Below the pieces are notes generated by a model. It worked only from the letters and a program-made list of their open reading frames with translations, had not been told where the DNA came from and did not search any database. Position numbers and translations under genes: made by a program. Of a DNA stretch of 64,000 nucleotides, positions 26,477-38,561 are shown piece after piece. Numbering within the stretch: position 1 is the first letter of the stretch; each line of letters opens with the position of its first letter. This DNA is from Lenzites betulinus (taxonomy: Eukaryota > Basidiomycota > Agaricomycetes > Polyporales > Polyporaceae). The DNA lies in contig JABYQU010000048.1 of assembly GCA_022264855.1 (NCBI GenBank), positions 124,001-188,000 of the forward strand, in the 5' to 3' direction.

Positions 26477-27362
26477 CTATAACATATTCAACGCTGTAGT
26501 AGAGCCTCCAGATCCCATCTCAACGCCGCATGACTTCGAGTCTGAGTCGTCGCAACCCCCCTTGTTAATGACATCATCCTCCAGAGACAAGCTCGACATG
26601 GGAGAAACAAGCATGCTCGCAGAACGCCGTGGGCGTGGGCGCGGTCTCAGCTCCGGGGGCACGCGTGGGCGTGCAGCCTCATCGAACACAGCCTGTATGC
26701 ACGAAGGCTCAACTAAACACGCACATCAGCCCTAGATATTGTACATACCTTGATTCTTCCGATGTATTCAGCCAACTCCAGCCATGCAGGTACCTTCGCA
26801 TCGTCGAGTACCCCGGGTTTGAGGGTGACGAAGGCGATCAGGTGCATCATCCACTGATACTGACGCACATACTGTGCAGACCAGCCTTGGACCCGAGATA
26901 TTTGCTTCAGCCAGGTGGGCGCACTGCCCATGTCCTCGTCGCCCACGAAGCTGTCTAGTATGACCTCTAGGCGACGCATGAACATGCCTGGCTCCAACGT
27001 GAGAACGAGGTCATACGTTGACATCGCCTTGAAAAACCCATTTCGGTCGACTGGTCCCTACCCTCGCAGTCAGTTCGGGTATGATTGCAAGTCCTTGCGG
27101 GACCTACCGGTGTCTCGCGCACAGCTACAGTAAGAGTGATATTTTTCAGGTTTTCCTCCGACGGTGATGTACTCAGCCCGAGCGGGAGCTCTTCAAATAA
27201 GGCCCTGACACATATCTCTGCGGCAGTTTTGGGCTCGCGTGGAGGTTTTGGTGTCTGAGCCGCCAGCAGGTCGCGTGGCCGGGGTGGTGCGCGGCTTCGA
27301 GTCCCCCAATATTCACGGGCCGTCAGCTTGCGAGGTGGCGAGGGCTGGGATTGGCGAGGCAT
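26477..27362 (-). CDS. Unknown protein, paralogue 2 of the pair around the transposase
   Basis: Three-exon gene. Exon 1 (from ATG at 27362) begins MPRQSQPSPPRKLTAREYWG and holds RPRDLLAAQ; exon 2 (from about 27040) holds MSTYDLVLTLEPGMFM, FVGDEDMGSAPTWLKQI and VRQYQWMMHLI; exon 3 is Pro/Arg- and Ser-rich and ends at 26477. It is a paralogue of the gene at 18226-18794, on the same strand, sharing RPRDLLA, LEPxMFM, FVGDE and SAPTWL. The family and function are unknown to me. It lies upstream of the transposase in the same orientation, so it could be cargo of the element or a host gene family into which the element inserted. Confidence 0.55.
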
Positions 27363-28833
27363 TCAAGCACTAGCAGCAAAAGGGGTTCGTGGGAGGCAGG
27401 AGTAAGTTGTGAAGACCAAGTCGCCAGGCTGCTGTACATATCCCACACGGGACTCCGAGAATGCTCGAGAACATCGAGGTGGATACATGGCATAGCATCA
27501 CATTAGAACGACACGCCGATGGAGAGCGGTATCGACGTGAGCGACGAGGAGTTTGGGCGTAGAGCGCGGGGACTCGACACGGCGTCTCACGCGCGTATCC
27601 AAATCCGTGCGCGACGTGGGAAAGACAACTCTGCCCACGCGCGCGACTCGACATACACCCCCGTACGCCGGTTTTGCGAGAAGAAATAGGAAGGGGTCAT
27701 ATCGATTTGCCCTACGAGCTATATCCTCAAGTGATACAGTCAGTCTACATGTACTACATCCTAGGATATCTGCTCAATTCCGCATACGCTCGCGTCGCAG
27801 AAGGGTGCGATTTTTGCACTTCACGCAGTGAATGACGTACTCTGTCTCGCTGGTCTTCCCGGACCGCAGGGATGGTGATGGCACAGGATGATAGTAGAAT
27901 ATAACATTGACGATGCAAGTCCACTAGTACTGCCAGTAGTGACTGCATGTCGGACGAGCTGGAACTTGAAAGTCCTGGCACGAAACACAGCGACATAGGC
28001 GCCCAACGTTCGAGATTGCCTTCGTGCCGAACCTTGCCGAGCTCACTCAGCGAGTATGAAGAGTGTATGAACTATTCAAATGCAGAAACGAGATGCCTCT
28101 ACCTGCGTGTACATCGTCTGATTTCGAACTGTATCGCTACTAGTACAGTAGGACTAGCATAGCGACTGTTGGCACTCTCTTCACGTACACAGCATCAGGA
28201 ACGAGCTCTGGCTCCATCGCGTCTGTGCGGTGATGTGCAGAGCCACGGAGCCGCGGAGATTTCCCAGGATGTACGGAGACGCCCGGCTCCGCCTATGACT
28301 GGACGGAGAACGCTGTCTCCGTCTGGAGATGCTGTCTCCATCCAGCACCATACGGAGCATGGATGCGGGGGAAAGCTCCTGAATAACGCATGAAAATCGA
28401 CGTGATGAACATGAACAAGTGAGAGTATTTGCACGTCATTCTGACCCCCGTACAAAAATGCACGCCCCCAACAGTGAGTTCTCGACGTGTAGGCTAGTAG
28501 CCCGCCAGGCTAGTCTCCGGACGGAGACACGCTCTCTGGATGGAGACAGCGCCTCTGGGCGGCGGCTACCGGAGAACGCTGATCCGCCCAGCCTGCCCTG
28601 GAGCGGCAGCTGCAGATAACCGAGATCCATACAGAGGTAATTCGCGTTTCCTGATGAGGGCAGCAAAACGTAGGCATACAGCGTACAGAACATAACGTAC
28701 AAGTCGTATTGGGGCTGCCTCGCAAACGTACATAGGTTCTCCAAGAAGACGGACACAGTGGCGCATTCCTCACTCATACACGAAGAGCGCAAGGTAGGAT
28801 CTCACGCACATCAAACCTGAAACAGCGACAAAA
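27363..28833. other. Intergenic region holding a cluster of inverted repeats
   Basis: No convincing gene. The main content is a GGAGA/TCTCC-rich repeat cluster at about 28230-28620, listed separately. The rest shows only short frames. Confidence 0.4.
28230..28620. repeat. Inverted-repeat cluster built on GTCTCC / GGAGAC motifs
   Basis: About ten copies of GGAGA or TCTCC in GC-rich context, in both orientations. A perfect 15-base inverted pair is GCTGTCTCCATCCAG at 28331-28345 and its complement at 28536-28550, about 190 bp apart. A near-palindrome (GTCTCCGGACGGAGAC) lies at 28513-28528. Such a structure could fold into hairpins on either strand. It may be a miniature transposon remnant, but no terminal duplication was identified. 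Confidence 0.5.
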
Positions 28834-31103
28834 CTACACAGTCTCCTTCCCTTCGGTGATGAATGTGTCGCTGCTCTCGACCCGGTGGACATGGGACCCA
28901 TTCGTGGTCTTAACGTCAGCACCAGTAGATCGTATGCCCTGAAGCTGTTAGGAGATGGTGGCTCTGAGTGCCCTACGTGGTTGGCCCAGAGCACGGTGCT
29001 CACCTGAAAAATGTCCGCCTGGATGGGCGCTCTGGGCCGCGAATCGTCCGCATCGAGGGCGCTCATACCAAACGTTCCAGCGTTGTGATTTTCGCACCAC
29101 TGCTCCGCCAAAGAACGCCTGGAGTTCAGCCTGCAATAAAGTCATAAAACTCGAAGGTCTGACTCCAGTATGCGAGGATTAGCTTACACGGCAAGTACAG
29201 AGTTGGCGTAGCCTGGATCGCGGAATCCGTCTTTAAGATTACATGTAGCATGTAGCTGATGAGCTTACATTTCGCTGCAACTATGGTGAGGCCGACGTAA
29301 ATGAAGTCGTCGGGGTACACCAAGCACTGGGTCGCATAGTGATCAGATGTCGTCACCCGTCATAGACTCAAACGTTGCACTTACGAAGATCAGAGACATT
29401 GTGCTGATAATCCTGGGATACGTAGCACTGTCAACGGTTGATGGGAACGCAAAGGGATACTCTTTACCCAGTCAAAAGTCCTAGAGGTCTTTTCCTCAGC
29501 ACGATCGACTCAAGACATGTCAGACAGTCAAATGATGTACCTGTATTGATAGTATACACGACCAGAACGTCGATAACTGAATTCGTACTATCCAATGCCT
29601 ATTTCAGCAGAGTGTACTCAGCATTAATTGACAATGTGTACGTACTTCTTGAAACCAGTTCGCCGACCACGGAGAACCCAGATCAGGGAGCTGGTGAGTA
29701 TCAGATCATTGCCAACAGCGCAACCGTACCCCGCGGCAATGATCCACTAAGTGTAAAATAAGCCCGCGAACCTCTGCTAGACGGTGGTAGCTCACGCACT
29801 GTAAAATGCTCCCACGCAGCGAACGAGGGAACAAGGGACCTAGAGCTCTATTTAGTTGCTTCGAATATCACCAGCATGTTGTAGTGAACGCACGATTTTG
29901 TTGTGATCGCTGTTGTGAGAGATTCGTCAGTGACGATATGGGGCCTTCATATGTGGACGGTGCTTACCGACGGCCAACGCTGCAGTGATACGCCAAGTGA
30001 ATCGGACGCGTCAATATATTCGCTGCAAAAAAGTCACTTACCAAGTTCTCCGAGCATCAGCGTAATCTACCAGGCGCAAATTCAGCGACTATAACAAGAT
30101 GAAATGTCGCAGTAAAGACTCCGACACGTACGACAAGAGCGATCAAAGGTCTGTAGAGGCCGCGAACTAGCAACCACGCCGTGTCAGTTCTTCGTGATTT
30201 ACAGTAATACCGGGCCGCATACTTAGGTAAACCCGGCGAACATAGAAACTAGACATGAATCAGTCAACAGGTAATTATGTGACATATAAGAGTTCAAGCT
30301 TACCCGTGGCAGAAAAAAATCACGGTTCCCTAGGAGGTCACTCGTCAGCATTATGCGACGCGTATATCCCGGACCAGAGCACCAAAACTCACAGTCACTA
30401 CAGGAACAATCTAGACAGTATCGTGCAGGTTTAAGTTTGGTTCATAGAACGATGTGGCCTGGGGAATTTCATGCGCACCCGAATAGTCCTGCAAGGAAAG
30501 TTGCTGATCAGAACGATCAAATGGCAGATCCTAATTTCTGAACGTACCAAACGCCAGTGAGCAGTGACGGCGGGTTGTTGTAGTTCGTCGTCAGATAGTA
30601 GTAGCTGTTCGCATCAGCCGCTCCTTAGTTGTAGTCGATCCTCGTGACGCAACTGTAGAGAGAATACGCTACCATATATGGATGCATATGGCAGCATGGA
30701 ATGACTCCAGAGACCTAATAGGGCGGGAACGTATTAAATCGTGCAGGTAGTTTCAGAATTCGCAGTCCCTACATCAAGATAGCCACCTGTCCATTATGTC
30801 ATGAGTCTACTCAGAAGCGCATATACCCGTGGCGTAGACATACCAGGACTTTGAGGAAAGGGACATCGTTCGGATAGAGTCGGAAGTAGCGGTAGGTTTG
30901 GTGACCCAGTAATCCGTAAAGACTAGATGGCGCGGAGGTATCAATATGAGGTTGAATGGGTGGCGCATTCACACGACGAACATAAGTCCTACGCAAGTAC
31001 CTAGTAGAATCGCCCCGAGCGTGTTGTCCAAAGCTGGGACAGACGGTGGTGGCGCGAACGACATAGTCCCGACGGCGGTGGCGTTAGAAAGTAGTAAGGG
31101 CAT
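28834..31103 (-). CDS. DUF6534-family multi-pass membrane protein (copy C)
   Basis: Third DUF6534 membrane protein; function unknown. The start at 31103 (MPLLLSNATAVGT) leads into LDNTLGAILLGTCVGLM, then LYGLLGHQTYRYFRLYPNDV across the first intron; an in-frame upstream ATG in MDIEDGADARRR is also possible. Later come IDVLVVYTINT near 29560, the tail FGMSALDADDSRPRAPIQADIFQ (about 29080-29010), an intron, and a final exon with the GSHVHRVESS motif ending KETV at 28834. Landmarks correspond to copies B and D throughout. Some internal exons look weak by eye (for example around 30560-30620), so a damaged copy cannot be excluded. Confidence 0.75.
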
Positions 31104-32380
31104 GATGAGGTATGAGGTTCCCCGCACCTTTCTGCGGTCCATATAGCGTCTACGCGCGTCTGCGCCGTCTTCGATATCCATCTGTGTGTACGAAGACTCT
31201 GATATTGATATTCCGACTGCCGTAACAAACTCAGATCTTTTATCAGCTACAAGGTTATGGTCCCACTGAGATGAAAGATAGAAGAAACGTACCACCTGCA
31301 GGAATCCGTAATGATCAGAGTTGGACGTGCGCCGTAGCGGCGAACAATCCCAGTCCATAAGCGATAGTTGTGAAGCGGAACATCGATGGCTTGTCGATGT
31401 GGTCTTCTATGCGCTCGCAGGACCTCAGGAGTCAGGAAGACTCGCCGCGGCGGTCACGTGGGGGATTTTGACATTCACATTTCGGGGAAGAGGCTCGTGC
31501 AGAGATAATTGTGGGCTCAAGAGCGCGATGAGACTCATGTACAGTGCTGCATCATGATGCTGATTCTATCATTGAATGTTAGTAGTCACGAGAAGCCTAC
31601 ACAATGTTAAAGTTTGAAGGGGTGTAGGACCACACTCACCTTCCGAGCACCTCCTGTCATACGGACCATCTACAAGCGACAGTCGTGGGTGCCCTGAAGT
31701 TTTGCTGGCAAGGCCAATAGTTGTGTGGTTCGAAAGCAGTCTTAGCAAATTATAAAGACTCCAGTTCCTAGAGATTCGACGCTCACCTTGATACGAGCAT
31801 CACCGAGACCGAAGTTCCAATCGTCCTCCGCTATACAAGCTTGAGCTTGAACGCAGGGGATGTTATGTTTTACCTCTGCTCGGTCACGATGGTTGGAGGC
31901 AGAGCAACTTGACGTAGAATCTTCGAACCAGACGCTTCGCGCCCCACATATATCACTACAGTGTGACCTGAGCGATTAACTCTTAAAACCTTGATAGTTC
32001 ATCAATTCCATGTGATCGTAGCGCGGTCGTGGTATAGACACTTATGTCCGCCGAAACGCTAATGGAGAGGACGACGGAGAGTTGAACAGCTTGATGGGAT
32101 ATGCATCGCAAGCTGAGGCTCCTGACCAAGAACACAGAAGCAGTGTCGCATGCGAAACTACGCGGCGCGTGGGAGAGATTAATCGGCCCGTACCTCTGCA
32201 GACCTTGGACTCCATCGGATCGGTACTGCTTGTGCGCGCGTGGATTGGTGCTAGCTGGTTTTGACATATTACTCGGTAGGCTATATGACTGTTTCATTGC
32301 GACTGCTGCACTGTACACAAACCTACACCGCGCGGAACAATATGCATAAACACGGCACTTGTCTATGGAGAGATACTCGA
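31104..32380. other. Intergenic, between DUF6534-C and OLA1
   Basis: About 1.3 kb containing the upstream region of DUF6534-C and the 3' UTR of OLA1. Frames on both strands are unconvincing and no repeat or RNA gene was seen. Confidence 0.35.
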
Positions 32381-34438
32381 TCATACGCCGGCCTTCCAAT
32401 AAGCGATGTCGCCGTCGACCACTGAGAGAGTTGTCAGCCGCAGCGGAGAGCACCGAGATCGAAGCTGACTCACTCTCATACGGCTTGCCCTGTTGCCGGA
32501 GCTTTCCAGCAGCCTTCACGGCTGCTTCGCTCCCGTGCTCGCGCAGATCCTCGTAACTCATGATCTCACCACATACGAACTTGTTCTCGAAGTCCGAGCT
32601 ACAAATATGTATAAGCACTGTCGATCGCAGCGGTCCGTGCACAAGACTTACTGGATGACGCCCGCAGCTTGGGGTGCTTTCGTGCCCTGGCGAATTGTCC
32701 ATGCGCGAACCTCATCAGGTCCCGCGGTGAAGTACCGGATGAGGTGAAGGCTAGAGTAACCGGCGTGGGTGATCTTGCCGAGCGCGCTCGTGGTACCAAT
32801 CTTCTTCTCTTCCTCCAGGCGCTCCTCGTCTGAAAGGCCCACTAGCCGTTCTTCCAGTGCGACGGAGAAGGGAATAAGAGGGTCACCAGGGTTGTGCTCG
32901 TCGATCCAGGCCTTGATCTTGGGAAGCCTGGTGGAGAGAATGGGATTAGAACGAGAATACGCACAGAAGAACACGACGGACCACTTGTTCTTCTTGCGGA
33001 TGTAGTCCCTCTCGCTGAGGTTTACAAGGTAGGTGACGGGCTTGGAAGTGAGCAATTGGAGGCTGTTGACGACGTCGACCTAACGAAAGATACAATTGTC
33101 AGCAATGCATATCTTATAGGATGCAGCGACGATAGAGATCAGAGGAAAAATGTTCTCATGGGCATATTGGGGCGTTACTCCCGCCGTCGACGAGCTGGGT
33201 TATCGAGCCTTGGGCTCTTTGTCATCAGGGAGCAGGGGTGCAAGACATTCTGTCACAGAAATAATCACCTGGAAGACAAAGTATGATCAGTATATGAATG
33301 TAACGGAGACGAGTGAAGCGCGCGTGAGGAGAGAGTAATGAACTGGAGGGTCAGAAGAATCCGTGATCTCATTGGCATAATGGGGCGTTACTCCCGCCAT
33401 CGACGAGCTGGGTTATCGAGCTTAGGTGCTCTTTATCATCATAAAACAGAACAGACAGGGCGCCCGTAATCAAAGGAGCGGCGAGGCTATCGAATTCGAA
33501 GGGACTGTATGGATGTTGACGTACCTCTTTGTTGTTCCAATCTACCTTGCGCACGTCCTTGTTTTCCTTCGTAAGAACGTTGTAGATCTTCTCAATAATG
33601 GCGATCTCCTCCTTCTTGGCCTTGTCGGCAAGACTGTTGCTCCCAAGCGCGCGGCCAGTCTTCTTGAGACCATCGAGGTGCTTCTCAACCCACTCGATGT
33701 CTTTCAGACGAAGTTCGGTGGAGATGATGTCCATGTCACGGCATGGATCGACGTCGCCCTCGACATGGATGACCTCGGCATCGTCAAAGGCACGCACAAC
33801 CTGGAAGATACCATCCACAGCGCGGACATGCGACAAGAAAGCGTTACCAAGACCTGCACCTGTTGACGCGCCCTGTCTACAAATTCAGAAGACATCCCGG
33901 TCGACGGCGAGGAACAAAAGCTTACGGCAGTCAAGCCAGCAATATCAATGCACGTCAAGAAGGCTGGTACCCTGGATACGGGCTTGTATAGATCGCAGAG
34001 CCATTCGAAACGGGGGTCGGGCACGGGAATACGTGCTTCCTGAAAAACGGAGTGAGTGTGTGCTTATAAAATTTAGTTGCTGGCGTACGATAGCCGGCGA
34101 GGCCACCGGACGATGCTGGACTTCGTCACAGAGGGGAAAAGAGACTTACCTCAGGATTGATGGTGGCATAGGGGAAATTGGCAGCTTTCCCGAGGTCTGG
34201 CAAAGTAGTGGTCAAGGCGCGTCCGTGTCGGCGTTGCCGCGCGAGTACCGACCTGTTTTTGACAGCGTGTTGAAGAACGACGACTTCCCTACGTTCGGCA
34301 CGCCTGAAGACACGTCTAGTTCAGTTGCAGCATCTGGACGACTGCCAGTTGAAACAGACCTACGATACCGATCTTCAGGTTGTTTCCGGGCCGCCCGAGG
34401 AGGGTCTTCTTCTCAGCTACAACCTTCTTCGGCGGCAT
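32381..34438 (-). CDS. OLA1: Obg-like ATPase (OLA1/YchF family)
   Basis: Conserved P-loop ATPase of the YchF branch of Obg GTPases, a ribosome-associated cytosolic regulator of translation and stress response. Start ATG at 34438 gives [20 protein letters not shown]. Across introns follow P-loop [45 protein letters not shown], switch region DIAGLTAGAS then [19 protein letters not shown], the coiled-coil arm ([15 protein letters not shown]), NLSE (the variant of NKxD giving ATP preference) and the TGS-like C-terminus ending [18 protein letters not shown] at 32381. At least eight exons. One intron is a 54-bp in-frame one near 32930-32985. Another (33080-33524) is 445 bp, far longer than its neighbours, and contains a direct repeat. 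The reading frame looks intact. Confidence 0.95.
33161..33441. repeat. 67-bp direct repeat inside an OLA1 intron
   Basis: Copies at 33161-33227 and 33374-33441 share GGGGCGTTACTCCCGCC and CGACGAGCTGGGTTATCGAG with few mismatches, about 146 bp apart. Both lie inside the 445-bp OLA1 intron. They might be two copies of a short dispersed element or a local duplication. Confidence 0.8.
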
Positions 34439-34848
34439 GCTCCTCTTTTTTGCGTTGGCGACGGCAGATGCGTGGAAGGCGCTACGGAGGGCGTGCGAGG
34501 GTGTCCGCACGCGGAATGCGAGGAGGACAGGTGGTGGTCGCGGAGAGAGAAGGGGGGACGAGCGCAGAGCGAAAAGCCGCAGACATCGATGACAATCAAG
34601 CTGCATCGAATTTCCAGCGACGACTCGTGAGCAAACCACGGAAAATACGCGCACCTGCGCCTTTGGGATTAGCGGAGTCTCAATCTGCCTACATCTCGCC
34701 TATCCTCGGCCCCGGCACCGCTCGGCATGCGTTCATTATTAGTTGCACCGCGTTTCCTGCCCTCGCCCTGCTCCACTTCTGGTCGACTGCGTGCGCTCCG
34801 TCGCTCTCCCCTTGTCTTCCAACCGCCACCACCTCACTGAGCACCGCG

Positions 34849-35530
34849 ATGAGATCGTTCGCATACGTTGCTGCCTTCCTCGCGCTCTGCGCACGCTCTG
34901 TGAGCGCCCAGACAACCACCGTCGTCGACGCGTGAGTCCCGAGCGCCGCGCCTGCGCTGCGCCAAGTTGAGCTGACAGAACTCACTTTCTCTAGGTTGGG
35001 CGAGACAGTCGTTGAGCTGATCACTCTCGACTTGCAAGGTCTACCGAGCACTCAAACCTTGTGAGCTCGGCCTGTTATACGTCTCTTGTGCTCCCTCTGA
35101 AATTTCTTGCAGGCAAACACTTACGACCACCACGACAGCTGCGGACGGTCAGCAAGGCCCTGTAGGGCAACCCGCCGCCACTGCTACCGATGCCGGACCC
35201 ACAATATATACGTACACCACCACCGACGCTGCAGGTATGTCTGCGTACCTCCATAACTGTGCCTCATGTCTCACGTCCCTCCCACTAGGTGACACTGTCG
35301 CCGTCGTGGACACATTCACCCCCACCTTCGCCGCGACCAGCCCATTGAGTAGCATACCCGCCGGCACAGTCATCCCATACAGCTCCTGGCTCAGCCTTGT
35401 GGGTACGAACACGGTCGCTGCCGAGGTGAACAGTGCCGTTCCACGATGGGCCCTTCAGCACCAATGGCTGGGAATCGCGACCAGCCTGTGTGCAGGGGTA
35501 GCGGGCGGGGCATGGCTCGCGTTTGCTTGA
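34849..35530 (+). CDS. Small secreted Ser/Thr-rich protein with GPI-like C-terminus
   Basis: Four exons in phase (34849-34931, 34995-35060, 35113-35234, 35289-35530) encode 170 residues. The N-terminus is a clear signal peptide (MRSFAYVAAFLALCARSVSA, cleavage probably before QTTT). The body is rich in Thr, Ala and Ser, with ATATDAGPTIYTYTTTDAAG and VVDTFTPTFAATSPLS, typical of O-glycosylated wall or surface proteins. It ends in a hydrophobic run (WLGIATSLCAGVAGGAWLA) preceded by a short polar part, as expected of a GPI-anchor signal. No enzyme domain is recognised. It is transcribed away from OLA1, with about 410 bp of shared upstream DNA. Confidence 0.8.
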
Positions 35531-36045
35531 CGTGCCGTGTCTCCACCTGAGCAACAGCCGCTAGATTCTCGTATGGACACTCTGGACATTTTTATCCCTC
35601 CGCGGATGCTGTACATACGCACTATTCTTACGATCCACTCACGACCGTCCCACCAGATCTTCCCCTACTATCTGTAGCACAGATTCTGTGTATTAATACG
35701 TACCGTGGACATTGCGCCGCAGTCCCAAACATTTAGAATAGAAACGCGACCGCGAAGAATATAGAACGAAACCATGTGACCGCCACGCGTCGACAGACGC
35801 CCGGAAGCGCGTCGACGGCGTCTCGTTCTGGGTATGGGCTTACAGAGCCGGCGGCTAATGCTACGAGCTTGGACGCCTTTCCGCCACCTGCAGCCTTCTA
35901 ACAAGCTGCCAGGGCCCGTCTGTTTCGCCTGCTCGGTCTGGAAATAACCCTCTCTTTATGAACATCGCGAACGAAGCATGTTAACAGGATGTATGAGGTC
36001 CGTATATTCCAGCTAAGTCACGCAAATCATCCTCACGGTATATAT
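35531..36045. other. Intergenic; upstream region of the OPT transporter
   Basis: No separate gene seen. The 5' end of the transporter gene probably lies near the right end, but I could not find its start codon in frame with the first certain exon. Confidence 0.35.
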
Positions 36046-38561
36046 GCAGACGCCTTCGTAGGCACACCCGCCGTGCGGCCGAGGGTACTTCAGAGAGCGG
36101 CCAGACAGAATTCACAGTGTGTGCTCAAGTCTCCTTGCGTATACTGCGCGTTTGCTTAGTGCTCGAATCGTCGCCCGCCAGATACGCGCAGTGCTGCTGG
36201 GACTCCTCATCGGCTGCCTACTCTGCTTCACGAACTTGTACTTTGGATTACAAACGGGATGGATCAGTATGTAAGTCGGTGGTGATTTACCATGTAGTGC
36301 ACAAGCTCACCCTGTCTCAGGATGTCACTGCAGTCCGCTCTTATTGGATTCCTTCTCTCAAAGTTCCTACCGAAGCCGATGAGTGCACAAGAGAATGTCG
36401 TACTCCAAACCACAGCGGTCGCGACAGGGACCGTGCGCATTTCCTGATACTCGTGACTTACTTTCATGCGTTAAGCGAGCCCTGTAGATGCCGCTTGCTG
36501 CGGGTTTTGTCGGGATATTGCCCGCACTAGGCCTGCTGGACGAGGGTCGAGATGGCGTACCGCCAATACATCTCTCTTGGATCGGCGCGGTCGGATGGTC
36601 ATGCGCAGTTGCATTTTTTGGGTAAGAGCTGTGCAGTAACATATCTCATCTCCTCGTCTCACCATCCTGCTCAGCGTGTTCTTATCTCCCCCTCTGCGCA
36701 AGCAAGTAATCATTGAAGAACAGCTCGCTTTCCCTTCAGGTACTGCGACGGGCCAGCTGATCTCTGTTCTGCATCGATTACCTCCGCCCGATACCACTGT
36801 TCGCCAACGTCGCGGGTATAACGCGCTTGCAAGCAGCGAAGACGACGAAGCGATAGCTTATGCTGCTGAAGCACAGGAGACAGACGCTCTACATGCACCT
36901 GAGGTCGAAGTTGCAGAAGAGGAGGGGTGGAGCGCGCTCTCTTGGAGCTTTGCCATGTCGGGTATCATGACTGTGGGTCGATCCTCTTGCATTGCAATCG
37001 TTCAGGGCTCCTCTCATGAAGTATCCAGCTCTCAGCATATTTCTTCCCCGTAGTGTTCTCGGTGCCGTTATTTGGGTCTTACCTGGCTTCAGAGTGGCTG
37101 TGGACATTCACACCAAGTCTGTCGTACATCGGTCAGGGAATCATCATGGGTTTCCCTACGACGTTGAGCATGAATCTCGTAAGCGCATACACTACACATG
37201 GAAGCATATACTCACCGCATATGCCAGGGAATGCTTGTTGGATGGGGTGTCCTGTCGCCGTTGGCCAAACACTCTGGTTGGGCCCCAGGCCCTGTCGGCG
37301 ATATGACCACAGGTTCGCGTGGCTGGATCCTCTGGGTGTCGCTCGCCATCATGTGCTCGGACAGCGTTATTTCGCTAGTCCCAGTCATGTACGAAATTGC
37401 GTACACGAAGATATGGAGACCAGCAATCGGGCTCCGAGACGACGAAGACTCCGCGGCCAAGGAGAACAAGGAGGTGGAAACGGACGACAGACTCGTCCCC
37501 ACGCAGTGGGTGATATGGGGTTTGGGTGGAAGCATCGTTCTGGGCACGGTCCTGGTATGGCTCGTCTTCGGGCACCAAGGCATCAAACCGTGGGCGACGT
37601 TTATTGGGTTTATCATGGGAGGGCTACTTAGCGTCCTTGGGTACGTCGAACTGTCCTGCCACCGGGATTGGGGCGCTGACTGAACTCAAATCGCTGCAAC
37701 CGCAGTGTGCGGGCTTTGGGGGAGACGGACCTCAACCCTGTCAGTGGGCTCGGCAAAATCAGCCAGCTCTTCTTTGCTTGGATCCAGCCGGGCAACATCG
37801 TAGCGAACATCATCGCCGGCGGTGTCGCTGAGGCCGGTGCGCAGCAGTACGTGATTATGACAGTAAATGTGCAATGTGATCTCGGTTGACCATCTGACAG
37901 GGCAGGCGATCTTATGCAAGACTTGAAGACGGGCCATCTCATCCGTGCTTCGCCTCGAGCGCAGTTCTATGGGCAATTAATCGGATCCTGCTTGTCCATT
38001 GTTGTTACGACCACTGCGTACGCGCTCTACCAGCAGGCGTATGAAATCCCCGGTCCCTCATTCCCTGCGCCTACCGCCTATGTGTGGCTTGGCCTTGCGC
38101 GGTTGCTTCGTACGTTGGTTCTCTTCCATTCTACGCCACGGTTGTTTACGTCGTGGCTGTATGCGTGTTTAGGCGACGGCGAGCTGCCACAGAAAAGCGG
38201 AGAATTCATGGGCATCTTCGCCGTCCTGTTCTCGGTCATCGCAGCCTTCAAGACGTACAGTGCCCGTGGCGGATCCCCTTACGCGAAATGGATCCCGTCG
38301 GGGGTGGCGTTTGCAATAGGGTTCCTCAACACCCCCTCGTTCTCCCTCGCTCGGCTGATTGGGGGTATCGTGGAGCACGTCTACTACACGCGCGTGGGAC
38401 GGGAGAACGGAGGGATCAGGTTGATCATCATTGCAAGTGGATTCGTCCTCGGAGAAGGTGTGGTCAGCATCATCTCGCTCGTGCTTCGCACAGCAGGTGT
38501 TGGGGTCGCGAGCTGCTGGGGCTGCGGCCACGGAATGTGTGGAGGCTGTCCGGCGTCTTAA
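36046..38561 (+). CDS. Oligopeptide transporter (OPT/YSL-like family)
   Basis: Multi-pass plasma-membrane transporter of the OPT superfamily, proton-coupled uptake of small peptides or metal-chelate-like substrates. The first certain exon ends ESGQTEFT; the next begins IRAVLLGLLIGCLLCFTNLY, then FGLQTGWISMMSLQSA, followed by IHLSWIGAVGW, LSPPLRKQVIIEEQLAFPSG, a cytoplasmic acidic loop (DALHAPEVEVAEEEGW), SYIGQGIIMGFPTTLSMNLG, ISQLFFAWIQPGNIVANI, GDLMQDLKTGHLIRASPRAQ, ELPQKSGEFMGIFAVLFSV and RENGGIRLIIIASGFVLGEG. These match the family order over about 650 residues. The end is Cys-rich (CWGCGHGMCGGCPAS). The start is approximate; upstream frames are closed by stops, so a short 5' exon is expected. 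No internal stop is visible once introns are removed. Confidence 0.88.

Noticed and set aside
34316..34654. Longer N-terminus for OLA1 from an upstream ATG at 34654
   Set aside because: The upstream part reads as low-complexity Arg/Ser sequence, while MPPKK at 34438 is the normal start of fungal OLA1.
33598..34935. 445-codon plus-strand open frame opposite OLA1
   Set aside because: It is antisense to well-supported OLA1 exons and reads as Arg/Ser-rich filler with no domain; it also overlaps the start of the separate secreted-protein gene in its own frame.
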